Part shown: piece after piece, positions 16,954 through 26,245 of the stretch
Layout of the letters: each line of letters begins with the position of its first letter
Position numbering within the stretch: the first letter of the stretch is position 1
Source: Paenibacillus periandrae
GTDB taxonomy: Bacteria; Bacillota; Bacilli; Paenibacillales; NBRC-103111
DNA: 64,000 bases
Direction of reading: 5' to 3'
Assembly: GCF_022458865.1 (NCBI RefSeq)
Contig: NZ_JAJNMU010000024.1
Span: 1-64,000 of the forward strand
Notes under the pieces: generated by a model
What the model saw: the letters and a program-made list of their open reading frames with translations, nothing else
What the model was told of the DNA's origin: nothing
The model's database searches: none
Program-made: the position numbers and the translations under genes

Positions 16954-17200
16954 GAGCAGACGCATAGAGCTTGCCAGACAGCTGAGCGGTCAGATATAAC
17001 AAAAAGTGAATATCGGTCGCAATCCATTTGCGGTAAACATCTGCCCTTATCCTAAGCACCGCAGCTTTATTCACAGCCGTAATCCGGCATACATACGGCC
17101 TTCCCAAGGCGATCTCAATATCGCTGATCAACTGACCCGGATATAAATAAGCAATAATCAGCAAATGCCCATCACCCAACACATGCTCAACCTTGAATTC
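16949..17200 (-). pseudogene. Inverted middle segment of a Crp/Fnr-family regulator
   Basis: On the minus strand about 83 codons of cyclic-nucleotide-binding-like domain (GEFKVEHVLGDGHLLIIAY, LISDIEIALGRPYVC, VLRIRADVYRKW). It is the continuation of the plus-strand fragment at 17340-17519, so the two halves of one gene now face opposite ways. The DNA-binding C-terminus (about 80 residues) is missing. The right-hand breakpoint lies at a GAATTC that also occurs at the break in the other half. Confidence 0.7.
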
Positions 17201-17339
17201 ACCTTTGCTAGGTATTCACATGCATCGTGCTAACGGAGGTGAGGCAGACAAAACAGGATGAAGCCGAGGTGCTAAACAGCATAGTCCGATCTGATATTGG
17301 CACAATATTGAAAAGACATTGATATGAGGAGGTTTGATA

Positions 17340-17519
17340 GTGGACGAGTCTATGATCCGCGGCCTGATGCGCAAGCACAGCTGGCTGAACGACATGCTTG
17401 GCAGCATGCCGTCAGATTTGTTTGCCCAGTGGGAAATTCGCCGCTATCAACCTAACGACGTGGTGTGCGATCAGGGAGGGCTGGCTGACTATTTTTGTAT
17501 CGTGCTTGAATTCCATTAA
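17340..17519 (+). pseudogene. N-terminal fragment of a Crp/Fnr-family regulator
   Basis: Begins at GTG 17340, 7 nt after GAGGAGG, so the original promoter and start are preserved. The 59 codons (IRRYQPNDVVCDQGG, DYFCIVLE) are the start of the cyclic-nucleotide-binding domain and stop at GAATTC plus two codons. The next part of the gene is found inverted at 16949-17200. Confidence 0.7.
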
Positions 17520-17613
17520 ACAACGAAGGCTGCCTCTATTAAAGGACATTTGTCCAAATTTACAATCTTATAACAAGAACCATTAGACAATAAACCTTCA
17601 GCGTTGGATCGCG

Positions 17614-17650
17614 AAAAAAAACGGCCCCCCTCTTCGTTAAGGGAAAACCG
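17614..17650 (-). terminator. Terminator of the ABC exporter gene
   Basis: On the minus strand CGGTTTTCC pairs with GGGGGGCCG (four G-T wobbles), loop of about 11 nt, then eight T residues. Confidence 0.75.
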
Positions 17651-17666
17651 ATTTTGAGTGTAGCTT

Positions 17667-19409
17667 CTATGTTACTAATTCAAACTGTTTGGCATACAGC
17701 TGTGCATACACGCCATCGCCCGCAAGCAGTGAATCATGCGTGCCTTGCTCCGCAATTCCATCCTCCGTCAATACAACAATTCGCTGCGCATTGCGAATCG
17801 TGGATAGGCGATGAGCAATGACAAGCGTTGTACGCCCTCTTGCTAATGATTCCAGCGATTCCTTGACAATACTCTCGCTCTCGTTATCCAACGCACTCGT
17901 TGCTTCATCTAAAATGAGAACAGCAGGATTTTTCAAAAATACACGTGCGATACTTAGCCGCTGCTTTTGACCGCCAGACAGCTTGACGCCTCGTTGTCCG
18001 ATCTCGGAGTGATAGCCGTCAGGCAAGCTCATAATAAATTCGTGGGCGTGGGCGAGCTGGGCAGCTTTCATAACGTCATCATCGTTTGCACATGGGTTTC
18101 CATAACGGATATTTTCCATAACCGTTCCCGCAAACAGGTAAACCTCTTGCTGTACAATGCCGATATGACCTCTTAAAGATCGTAGATCGATATCCCGGAC
18201 ATTGATCCCGTCCACTAGCACCTCACCACTGGTTGCTTCATAGAAACGAGGAATGAGCGAACACAGGGTCGTTTTTCCCGCTCCAGACGGTCCTACTAGA
18301 GCAACGTACTCTCCCGGCTGCACGCGAAGTGACAGATTTGCCAATACATGATTTAAATGATCCTCATATCGGAAAGATACTTGCTTGAACTCAATTTCCC
18401 CACACACCTCTCGCAGCGTCAAGGCGTTCGGTTTGTCGACAATCGTCGGCTTCTGATTCATCATTTCCATAAACCGTTGGAAGCCTGTGATTCCTTCTTG
18501 CAGCTGTGTGCTCATATGCGTCAGCCTTTGAATAGGTTCAACCATAAAACTGATATAAAGGAGAAACGTGATCAAATCTGCTAATTCCAGCGTGCTGCCA
18601 ACAATACTGGCACTTCCAAAGATGATTACCGTAATCGTAATCAGCTGAATAATAGTTTCGACACCGTTGAAAAAATACGCTTCTGCCTTATACGTTTTCT
18701 TACGGCTACCCAGGAAACGATAATTTTCACGATTAAACTTTTCGATCTCCATGTGCTCGTTGGTGAACGATTTGACTACGCGGATTCCAGACAGACTATC
18801 CTCAACCTGCGCGTATACTTCCCCGATTCGCTCTTTGTTTGTTATTAAGGCTCTGTTCAATCTCTTATTGAAAAACAAGGATAAGGCACCGAGCAGTGGA
18901 AAGAAACAGAATATCGCAATCGTTAATGAGGCATTGATTGAGAACAAAATCACAAATGCTCCGATAAAGCGGACAAGATATTTGACGTAGTCTTCCGGGC
19001 CATGGTGGTACAGTTCGGAGAGCAGCAGGAGATCATTGGTTATACGGGACATGAGCTTCCCTGTCTTTTCTTTATCGTAAAAATCAAAAGAAAAGGATTG
19101 CATGTGTGCGAACAGCTCACTCCGCATATCACTTTCCATACGAGCACCGACTTCATGACCTTTATAATCGACAAAATAGTTTCCGATATTCTGGATCGCG
19201 ACCAAAACTATCATCAGCCCGCCAATCCCGTACACTTTACCCAACGCAGACGACAGGTCGCCTGCCAAAATATTTTTCGTAATGTACTGAACCAGCAGCG
19301 GAAATACCAAGGTCACAGCAGATACGATAAAGGTACAAGCCAATACAGCCATAAATAATTTTGTATAGGGTTTGTAATAAGAGAAAAATTTTCTAATTGG
19401 AAATCGCAT
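17667..19409 (-). CDS. ABC exporter, fused membrane and ATPase domains
   Basis: A 580-residue half-transporter: six membrane segments (about residues 15-310), then an ABC ATPase with Walker A GPSGAGKTT, signature LSGGQKQR, Walker B VLILDEATSALD and switch histidine in VIAHRLST. This is the MsbA/LmrA/BmrA-type lipid or multidrug exporter family, expected to work as a homodimer. No partner gene is adjacent. AAGGGG ribosome-binding site and its own terminator make it a single-gene unit. Confidence 0.92.
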   Translation of the reverse strand: MRFPIRKFFSYYKPYTKLFMAVLACTFIVSAVTLVFPLLVQYITKNILAGDLSSALGKVYGIGGLMIVLVAIQNIGNYFVDYKGHEVGARMESDMRSELFAHMQSFSFDFYDKEKTGKLMSRITNDLLLLSELYHHGPEDYVKYLVRFIGAFVILFSINASLTIAIFCFFPLLGALSLFFNKRLNRALITNKERIGEVYAQVEDSLSGIRVVKSFTNEHMEIEKFNRENYRFLGSRKKTYKAEAYFFNGVETIIQLITITVIIFGSASIVGSTLELADLITFLLYISFMVEPIQRLTHMSTQLQEGITGFQRFMEMMNQKPTIVDKPNALTLREVCGEIEFKQVSFRYEDHLNHVLANLSLRVQPGEYVALVGPSGAGKTTLCSLIPRFYEATSGEVLVDGINVRDIDLRSLRGHIGIVQQEVYLFAGTVMENIRYGNPCANDDDVMKAAQLAHAHEFIMSLPDGYHSEIGQRGVKLSGGQKQRLSIARVFLKNPAVLILDEATSALDNESESIVKESLESLARGRTTLVIAHRLSTIRNAQRIVVLTEDGIAEQGTHDSLLAGDGVYAQLYAKQFELVT

Positions 19410-19611
19410 GGATTACCCCTTCTTCGTGTTTGATTAACTAACACATAGGGGGTACAACTTTACAATTTATAAGATTGTTCCACCCTTATATGCGGTGACG
19501 GTGTGGTTCAAAATATTTTTTTTCATGTATATGTCCTCCTTGTTCGTTGATATCTTCAGTATAAGCTTTCCTACAGGAGCGGACAGTGTAGATTTTAGTT
19601 TTAATCGTTCT

Positions 19612-19836
19612 TTACCAATCGCCCAATACCGCCAGATCCAACTGCCTGATACGTGCAGGATCGGAAATCAAATCGACCTCGGTTATCTTCCCATTCCTCA
19701 TTGTAAATTCGAGTACATAGAGCAGTCTTCCACGAGGAGCCGCGATCACTCCAACGGATCCGTTCACGAGTGCTGACTGCGCAGCCTGTGCACGTCCTGA
19801 AACTTGCTGTGCCAGAGCTACGGCGCCTCGAGTTAT
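19612..19836 (-). pseudogene. C-terminal remnant of a SigJ-type ECF sigma factor
   Basis: About 74 codons ending at TAA 19612-19614. The reading NGSVGVIAAPRGRLLYVLEF, then ITEVDLISDPARI and LDLAVLGDW matches the SnoaL-like C-terminal domain of SigJ-type (ECF41-like) sigma factors. The sigma2 and sigma4 domains are absent; upstream sequence on this strand is unrelated. Confidence 0.65.
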
Positions 19837-19990
19837 TTGGGAACCCCCCTGACGATGTGACAGAATACCCCGATATTTGTTGATTCTCCTTCATTTCTTG
19901 CTGACTTGTCACATTCCAGCGAATCCATTCGTCATCGTAGTGAAGGACCGGACAATCGGCTCCTATCCGATTCATCAAGGAGTGTTTCCC

Positions 19991-20191
19991 ATGCAATCAA
20001 GAATGCATAGTCCTGCTATGATCGTACCTGAGGCGATCCAAGCCTTGCAAGCCCTGGGCAAAGCCCTTTTCGCGTCAGCTGAGAAGACCGGCGTTCCGAG
20101 TCGTACGCTTTTTCTTGCCTATCTTCGGGCAAGCCAAATCAACGGAGACAGCGTCTGTGTAGAACTTCACCTGTGCATTCTGCTTCCATAA
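19991..20191 (+). pseudogene. Truncated carboxymuconolactone decarboxylase/AhpD-like gene
   Basis: Starts at ATG 19991 behind GGAG. The 66 codons resemble the N-terminal half of AhpD-like proteins (AIQALQALGKA, GVPSRTL, LRASQINGDSVCVELH). In the family this segment is normally CSVCV with a redox Cys-x-x-Cys; here the first cysteine is replaced (GDSVC) and the rest of the protein (about 90 residues) is missing. SigJ-type sigma genes commonly neighbour such genes, so this and the remnant at 19612 are probably debris of one ancestral pair, now in opposite orientations. Confidence 0.6.
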
Positions 20192-20243
20192 GCGATTGGC
20201 ATTCTCCAGAGCCAAATGAGCGCAATCAAACCGGATAACATAA

Positions 20244-20277
20244 CGAAAAAGCCGCGATTCAAGCTAGGCGACTTTTC
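20244..20277 (-). terminator. Probable terminator of the bacteriocin cluster
   Basis: On the minus strand AAAAG-T-CGC and GCG-G-CTTTTT form a stem ending in a T run just after the SagB gene. Confidence 0.5.
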
Positions 20278-20294
20278 ATGTACCCCTGATTGTA

Positions 20295-21872
20295 TTAACT
20301 GTGCAAATCTCCCTCCAAACGAGGACGCTGACGATGGTGACCGATCGGGAGCTGAATCAGACTCGTTCTTCCATGCTCAGCTAACTTGTACAGCTCATCA
20401 CAAATAGCAGTATTAAATCCAAGCAACGGCCGCCCTCCCATACCCATGGAGGACGCCGCTAACAGTAAATTTTGTACAAGCATCCCTGCTTCCATCTGTT
20501 GAATGCGGTATCCCCGATACCCCAGCACCGATTTGTTGTAGTCCTGTACGCTTACCACATGCAGGCAGAGGGGTACTTGAAACAAGTTGACGTTATGCAT
20601 CGACATTCCAAGCTGCAGCCTTTGCCGATGATCTCCCGGACGTACCCGACACAGCATATGGGCTGTGCTATCATAGCGATAGGCGCCATCAGGAATGCCT
20701 TCAACGTTATACAAACAACAGTACAAGAACATGCGGGCTGCAGGATTTTCATCGGGAGCATTCAGGTCATGATAATAAGATAAAGAAGCCGTCGCCTGCT
20801 GCAGCAAAGCCGCCACGTCGGAATGGGTCACCCTGCTCAATACGAAATCCGATTCTGGTGAATACCGATTTCGGCAAATCGAGGTCAAATCATAGGATAG
20901 CCGTCTCACGTGGGGCATATATACGGACTGTAGTCTGCTTTCTGCATGCTTCGTCTCTCCAACATATCTTAACGAGCTCATGGAATCCAGCATGGACGCC
21001 TCGTTCATCTGGGTCAGCATCGGATACGCTTTGACTTTAACCGACCGCACGTAATGTTCATGACGAACTGCTGGCAGCTCCCTGCACAGTTGAACCGCAG
21101 AGCTCTCCCCCACTTCATCACTCCTGTCGTGCAACCGAGATGTCATGGGCTTCGTCGAAAGTGGGATCACCGCGTACACGTTTTCATCCTGATCCGATAT
21201 CCCAAGCAGATGATTAATCGACCGATCCAGAAATTGATAATACACCCTGGATTTATAACCATACTGTCGGGTTACTTCAAGTAATTGACCAATCAATACA
21301 CCCGTATCCAATCCTTGTAACCGATAAGCAAAGTTATTGTATTTATAAAAGTTTTTCCAAAACATCACGGAAACCAAAACCGTTGCAAAACAACCCGATA
21401 TCTCACATCGACTGCCAAGAGCCTGATTCAAGTAGGAATCAAAGTTCCCCTCACGAAGCAATACCAGCCGATGGTGCGCCACATCGTAATGGTACATGCC
21501 GACAGGAGCTTCCTTAGTTTTCAAATATATATACAGCTCATTCGGATACAACCCTCCGCCGGAAGGGACAAAACGTCTGTACATCTGCAGCGAGCCAAGC
21601 GCTGGTTCCATGGAAGGAGCAGCGGGGTATTGGCTCAATCGGGTAAGGCCGTATACATGCCATAAAAAATGACCGATAGTGGTCAGATCGGGACTGGCAG
21701 GCGACCGGTTACTGTACAGCTGCAACGGTACTTCCAAGGATAAAGGAAAGACTGGCAATCTGCGATATAGCTTATATGGCAGCGGTGCGTCATCCCAGTC
21801 GACTTGCCAGTCCTGCGGTCTGGACTCATTAGTATCCTCATGGAGACTACGCAGGAATGTTTCCAGACTCAT
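20295..21872 (-). CDS. SagB-type (ThcOx) dehydrogenase of a TOMM cluster
   Basis: A 525-residue protein with two nitroreductase-like halves (about residues 60-270 and 330-515), the layout of double-domain SagB/ThcOx proteins. PSGGGLYPNELYIYL near residue 110 is the classical SagB FMN segment, and ASSMGMGGRPLLGFN in the second half is the matching C-terminal segment. In thiazole/oxazole-modified microcin pathways this FMN enzyme oxidises azolines to azoles. Third and last gene of the modification set, 21 bp after the YcaO gene. Confidence 0.88.
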   Translation of the reverse strand: MSLETFLRSLHEDTNESRPQDWQVDWDDAPLPYKLYRRLPVFPLSLEVPLQLYSNRSPASPDLTTIGHFLWHVYGLTRLSQYPAAPSMEPALGSLQMYRRFVPSGGGLYPNELYIYLKTKEAPVGMYHYDVAHHRLVLLREGNFDSYLNQALGSRCEISGCFATVLVSVMFWKNFYKYNNFAYRLQGLDTGVLIGQLLEVTRQYGYKSRVYYQFLDRSINHLLGISDQDENVYAVIPLSTKPMTSRLHDRSDEVGESSAVQLCRELPAVRHEHYVRSVKVKAYPMLTQMNEASMLDSMSSLRYVGETKHAESRLQSVYMPHVRRLSYDLTSICRNRYSPESDFVLSRVTHSDVAALLQQATASLSYYHDLNAPDENPAARMFLYCCLYNVEGIPDGAYRYDSTAHMLCRVRPGDHRQRLQLGMSMHNVNLFQVPLCLHVVSVQDYNKSVLGYRGYRIQQMEAGMLVQNLLLAASSMGMGGRPLLGFNTAICDELYKLAEHGRTSLIQLPIGHHRQRPRLEGDLHS

Positions 21873-21893
21873 CTTCCTTCCCCCTCAATCGTT

Positions 21894-23834
21894 TTATGGG
21901 AACGGATGCGGATGTGGATTGAGTTGGTTCGAGAGCAGCGGCTGTTTGACATATCCGAGCAGCGCCGGTACCTTTAACACTCTGTCCAACCCTGTCACAC
22001 GGGTGAGATGTTGGCCGAACGTCATCGGAAGCATCCCTGGAATCAGCACCTTCACACAGTATAGTTCATTACGCTGTAGCTCAGGTGTTGTCTGATCCAC
22101 CACGATCACGTCAAGATTCAGGCGGTGGAACGCCTGAAGAGCGTCCTTCAGGTGATCGGTCAAATCCGAATGCATTGGCGCCTGATCGAATTCCTCCTGA
22201 AATGTCCGCAGCGGTCGGTTATCTTCAAGCAAAAATTGCAGACGACCTTCTGCTTCCGGTAAGCTGTAAAGCATCGAATGGTCTTCCATACCGGTCACCA
22301 AGGATGGGTCATAGAGCATTTGTGTATACTGCTCCCGGTTTTCTTCGAACTTTCCATCCAAGGTCAACGTCATCCCCGATAACTCATGAACCGCACTTTT
22401 CGCAGCACGTATGGGGTCCGGATGAGCTCCTGCAGCGCAAATCAGATTGACTCCCTTGGACTTGATGTTTTTGGCTATTGCCCACACACTTGAAATTCCA
22501 TTTTCCATCGTTGCGTTATACAAATACACATCGAATCCGGCTACCGTCTGCATCCGCTGTATCATGAGCTCCAGTTCCATATCACCTGCAGAATAAGGAT
22601 CAAGCCTGGGGAGCGGCAGCTGTGCGTACCAGGTCAACAAGAAAGAATCTCGTTCCACCACTTCCATGATGCCGTAAAATATAGCCTCTTCCAAGCTTCC
22701 TCCCAATGCGCAGCCGTTGGACGTTTCATAGATAAATCCTTGACCGCAGCTCGAACTGTAATAAGCAAGCTGCTGCGGAATTAATATTGGGTTTTGCCGC
22801 TTAAACGAATAGCCCCATACCCAATCGATCGGCTCGTCAGGATGAAATGGCTTGAAAGGAAAATGAGGCCGCTCATACTGCTCCTTCGCATACAAGCCTA
22901 CCGTAGCAGGATGAAGGGCATGCTCCGCCAGATTACGGTAACTGTCGTTGACCATCGGCCTTTTACCGCGCGGCGCCATACCGCAATATCGCTCCAAGCC
23001 TTCCATAATAGCTGTCAGTTCGCTCTCCGCATACGAGTGCGTGCGGCCTGCTGTAGCCTCATCATGGTCGAACATAGGTAGATTAACGCTCACATCAGCA
23101 AAAGGCGACATGAGATCAACCATTTTTCCATTCAAAAAGCCGGTCTTATAATCCAGATAATCTTTTACCAGAAAACCTGCAAGCTCCTCTAACGACCGGC
23201 TTCGGTAGCTTGATTTGCTAATCTTGGGACTTGATTGAAGAGAGATGCGGGCCCTTGCTGGTGTATCTTCAGGCATATAGCTGCAAAATGGACAGAGTGG
23301 GTCCGGCAGAAAAAAGTGGCTTGTGCTCCTTAATGTTTTCATATCCATGAAAAACACTCGTTCTCCCAAGCGGGAAGGGTTGCCCTGGAGCACATCCATC
23401 GACTCTTTCACAACCAGTTGTGCCAGCTGCGAAAGCCCAGTACTTGATGACCAGGCGTCACGAAAACTCCCGCCGCCCTTCAGACGCTGCTCCAGCATCC
23501 ACACCTCCTTGCGGTCACGTCCCGCCATGAGACGACGAGTATCAGCACATTGTGTACACCCGGATAAATCAGGTCGGACTAGCGGTCCGATCACACCTTC
23601 CCCGAATGCAACAAAGCCTCGCAGCCATGGAATACCTGCTTTTCGGAAAAGCTTTTCCGCTTCCTGATGAACGGAGGGATGCCATGCATCGTGCAGCACC
23701 AAAGCGAAATCGACCTCTTTCGACACATCTCCCCTAAAGTCGTTCAGACGCACAATCCGGCATAAGGTGGACAGCTCTTGAGTAACAAGATCCGCCAGCC
23801 CTCCCTCTCCAATAATAGCCAGCTCTCTGGTCAC
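21894..23834 (-). CDS. TOMM cyclodehydratase, YcaO domain with N-terminal partner-like domain
   Basis: A 646-residue protein. Residues 1-210 resemble the ThiF-derived domain of fused TOMM cyclodehydratases, with cysteine pairs CTQC and CPFC that likely hold structural zinc. The YcaO domain (about 235-640) has the ATP-binding acidic motifs ESELTAIMEGLERYCG and EEAIFYGIMEVVERD, and the protein ends in PHPHPFP, the proline-rich C-terminus typical of azoline-forming YcaO enzymes. It converts cysteine/serine side chains of the precursor to azolines using ATP. Start is GTG, overlapping the upstream gene by 4 bp. Confidence 0.92.
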   Translation of the reverse strand: MTRELAIIGEGGLADLVTQELSTLCRIVRLNDFRGDVSKEVDFALVLHDAWHPSVHQEAEKLFRKAGIPWLRGFVAFGEGVIGPLVRPDLSGCTQCADTRRLMAGRDRKEVWMLEQRLKGGGSFRDAWSSSTGLSQLAQLVVKESMDVLQGNPSRLGERVFFMDMKTLRSTSHFFLPDPLCPFCSYMPEDTPARARISLQSSPKISKSSYRSRSLEELAGFLVKDYLDYKTGFLNGKMVDLMSPFADVSVNLPMFDHDEATAGRTHSYAESELTAIMEGLERYCGMAPRGKRPMVNDSYRNLAEHALHPATVGLYAKEQYERPHFPFKPFHPDEPIDWVWGYSFKRQNPILIPQQLAYYSSSCGQGFIYETSNGCALGGSLEEAIFYGIMEVVERDSFLLTWYAQLPLPRLDPYSAGDMELELMIQRMQTVAGFDVYLYNATMENGISSVWAIAKNIKSKGVNLICAAGAHPDPIRAAKSAVHELSGMTLTLDGKFEENREQYTQMLYDPSLVTGMEDHSMLYSLPEAEGRLQFLLEDNRPLRTFQEEFDQAPMHSDLTDHLKDALQAFHRLNLDVIVVDQTTPELQRNELYCVKVLIPGMLPMTFGQHLTRVTGLDRVLKVPALLGYVKQPLLSNQLNPHPHPFP

Positions 23835-25762
23835 CGGGACTCCCCCTCTCGCAGCAGCACGCCAAACACTCCTTTAAGCTCTTCTTTCAAAAACGGTTCC
23901 ACGGCCAGATCCACAACGAAAAGCTGCTTACCGTTCTTTTTCAATATTTGTAAAGCATCCTGTACAGCTTGATTGTGTAAGGTTCCTTCACTTGAAGGAA
24001 TTACAAGATCAATCGCAGCTTCATTTTCAAACCTCACGGAAGAAGCTCCCAGCTCCAGAACCTGATTCGCAGGGTAGGTGGAGTTATTTTGCACCTGCTG
24101 AAGTGCAGCCTGTAGTCCCTTCCGCAGCGCCATGGTTATGTTTAAATCAGTACTGCCGTACCAGTATTCGCCTGTGCCAACCCATACGGACGGGAATCCC
24201 GACACCGGCTCTCCCAAACCGATCACCGGATCTCGTCTCATCGTGCTCAAAGCTTGTAAATAATATCTGCACCGTTGATCCTCAACCCTAATCAGCTGTA
24301 CCCGAGTGACAGCCTGCTTCTGAACCTGCTGTATGGTGTGCTGCTCAGCCAAATTAGCTTGTAATCCGCGTAAAATCCCTTCCGCAGCCGTCACCCCTGC
24401 ACCGATTCCGACAACTTCCTGCGTATTTAGAATGATGTCGCCCAATCGTGATACATAAGCCTCAATCCCAAGCAGACCCGATTCCCGCCGCGCTTCCTCG
24501 TGTGTCAATCCTGTACCGATCCGCTCCGGCAGCAGTCCGGCAGGCCCCTGCGATAACGGATCAACCGCCTGAACACGACACTGCGAGAGCGGGAGCTGCC
24601 TCAAATCCCCCTCCTCCCAAATATGAAGAATCCCCGATTGTGCCGAAGTCAGGCGATTCAAATAAGTGAGCAACACATTTTTGTCTGGGCTTTCTACACT
24701 TCCTTCAAGCTGAAGCTCCAGCTGAGACTTTGCTGCTTGAACGGTTCGGACCTCCTCAAATCCATGAATCAAAGGATGGGGTATGAATGGATGCCAGCCG
24801 CCTTCCAACGTTTCCAGGTCCAGCAAGAAAAACGAGTTTCTCTGCTCTGAAACCCCGGTAACGGTTTTAAACAGCTCGAAAACAATTACATTGGCAAGCA
24901 TCGCTCCAGCTGTGGATGAGTAGGCATGCAGCTCCGAATCCTTATATACGGCTGGCCGGTGGACCCGACGCCACGCTGACTCCCAGCACCCCTCTGCATC
25001 CGGATGCACAACCGGACCTGCCATTCCTGTCTGATGCAGGCACATTGCTGGCAGCAGCAGCTTTTTTTCCATTTTACAAGCTGTATGGAGGTGCCGGAAC
25101 TCCTCTACATCTCCCTCTTGAGACACATACAAAACCGATTGGAAAGGCTGAATAACGTCCCTCCAACCGTCCATTCCTTCCTTTCGCCTCATGATTTCCT
25201 TAAGAACCACATCAGGATCCGTACGCTGGGCATGCTCTGCCAATTCTGCAAGCCGCTCCCGATTCGTCGGTGTTGAATCGGTTATTAATAAATGGATCTT
25301 GGGCAGCCCTGACTCCATTAACGCAGAAACCAATGCCACGAAAATTGGACCTGACCCGACCGCCAATACCTCAGATTGCCGATAACCTTGAAAACGATAG
25401 GCTCCGGAATCGTCGAAGCTTTCTAAAAAGGCGATTTGAGCAGCATATTTCTGAATAATCCCGTCCGTTAATTGATGCGTTAGGTCTTTACTTACATCTC
25501 GAACAAAGCCTTGTTGGTATAACACATTCGCGATTTCATAAACCCGTTCACGGTGCGTGTACGACAATCCGTCTGTCAAATCCGCCAATGTATGTTCTCC
25601 ACTGAACATAGGAGCCAGCTTTTCAATCCATCGGTCGATCATTCCGCCCTCCATGCGGAATGAGCCTACGTTATTACGGAAGTACACACCGTCGTTCGGA
25701 ACCGGGAGAAAAAACGTGTCAGCCTTAAGCTTCAAGCGTGCAGCAGGGGTTAGACTTGTCAT
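23831..25762 (-). CDS. Thiazole-containing bacteriocin maturation protein (ThiF-like)
   Basis: A 643-residue protein matching the family described as putative thiazole-containing bacteriocin maturation protein, found with heterocycloanthracin loci. It begins with a TOMM leader-binding-like region (VYFRNNVGSFRMEGGMIDRW) and continues with a degenerate E1/ThiF-like fold (VLAVGSGPIFVALVSALMESGL). It probably presents the precursor leader to the YcaO enzyme. First enzyme gene after the precursor gene, separated from it by a hairpin. Confidence 0.88.
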   Translation of the reverse strand: MTSLTPAARLKLKADTFFLPVPNDGVYFRNNVGSFRMEGGMIDRWIEKLAPMFSGEHTLADLTDGLSYTHRERVYEIANVLYQQGFVRDVSKDLTHQLTDGIIQKYAAQIAFLESFDDSGAYRFQGYRQSEVLAVGSGPIFVALVSALMESGLPKIHLLITDSTPTNRERLAELAEHAQRTDPDVVLKEIMRRKEGMDGWRDVIQPFQSVLYVSQEGDVEEFRHLHTACKMEKKLLLPAMCLHQTGMAGPVVHPDAEGCWESAWRRVHRPAVYKDSELHAYSSTAGAMLANVIVFELFKTVTGVSEQRNSFFLLDLETLEGGWHPFIPHPLIHGFEEVRTVQAAKSQLELQLEGSVESPDKNVLLTYLNRLTSAQSGILHIWEEGDLRQLPLSQCRVQAVDPLSQGPAGLLPERIGTGLTHEEARRESGLLGIEAYVSRLGDIILNTQEVVGIGAGVTAAEGILRGLQANLAEQHTIQQVQKQAVTRVQLIRVEDQRCRYYLQALSTMRRDPVIGLGEPVSGFPSVWVGTGEYWYGSTDLNITMALRKGLQAALQQVQNNSTYPANQVLELGASSVRFENEAAIDLVIPSSEGTLHNQAVQDALQILKKNGKQLFVVDLAVEPFLKEELKGVFGVLLREGESR

Positions 25763-25865
25763 TTGTCTCCTCCTAATTGTTACGAATTACCCTATTGTGA
25801 AACCCTCTCTTCCCTATTGTATGTACGTTAATTCGTCCCACATGCCTTGCCTGTAATGAATAAAT

Positions 25866-25894
25866 GCCCCTGACAACATGTCGTTGTAAGGGGC
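25866..25894 (-). terminator. Hairpin between precursor and modification genes (attenuator)
   Basis: Minus-strand arms GCCCCT and AGGGGC with an inner CAAC/GTTG helix, followed by a T-rich stretch (ATTTATTCATT). Position just after the precursor gene suggests partial termination, giving more precursor than enzyme mRNA. Confidence 0.65.
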
Positions 25895-25948
25895 GAGCTC
25901 TTCTCCACAGCCGAAGCCGTTGTAATTAACAGCCTTGAAACAATTAAG

Positions 25949-26245
25949 TTAACGACAACGATGAAAGCCTCCACATCCGCCACAGCGGAAGCCGCCGCAT
26001 CCACCACAACGAAAGCCGCCACAGAAACCGGAGCAAAAGCCTACACAACCGCCAACACAAAAACCACCGCAAAAACCTACGCAAAAGCCCCCGAAGCCAA
26101 CGCACAACCGTGACGGATCCACCTGATTGACGCCGTTTGGATATTGAACTCCCGGGTACTGGCCTTGCTGGTTCCAAGGTGTCATCTCTCCAGCCTGAAA
26201 CTGGGAAACACTTAATTGTTGAAGATCATTTTGAAATTGATTCAT
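25949..26245 (-). CDS. Heterocycloanthracin/sonorensin-type TOMM precursor peptide
   Basis: A 98-residue precursor. The first 45 residues are a polar leader (MNQFQNDLQQLSVSQFQ, rich in Q/N). The core, from about residue 47, is a run of C-x-G/GGF repeats with 12 cysteines (units FCGGF, VGGC, RCGGCGGF) ending HRCR. This matches the heterocycloanthracin family, whose cysteines become thiazoles. Strong ATAGGAGG site 8 nt before ATG. The gene precedes the three modification genes on the same strand. I see no dedicated exporter or immunity gene within the set; the ABC exporter at 17667 is close but belongs to another unit. Confidence 0.92.
   Translation of the reverse strand: MNQFQNDLQQLSVSQFQAGEMTPWNQQGQYPGVQYPNGVNQVDPSRLCVGFGGFCVGFCGGFCVGGCVGFCSGFCGGFRCGGCGGFRCGGCGGFHRCR

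Noticed and set aside
17667..19409. ABC exporter as the bacteriocin's transporter
   Set aside because: About 900 bp of remnants separate it from the cluster and it has its own terminator; no evidence of linkage.
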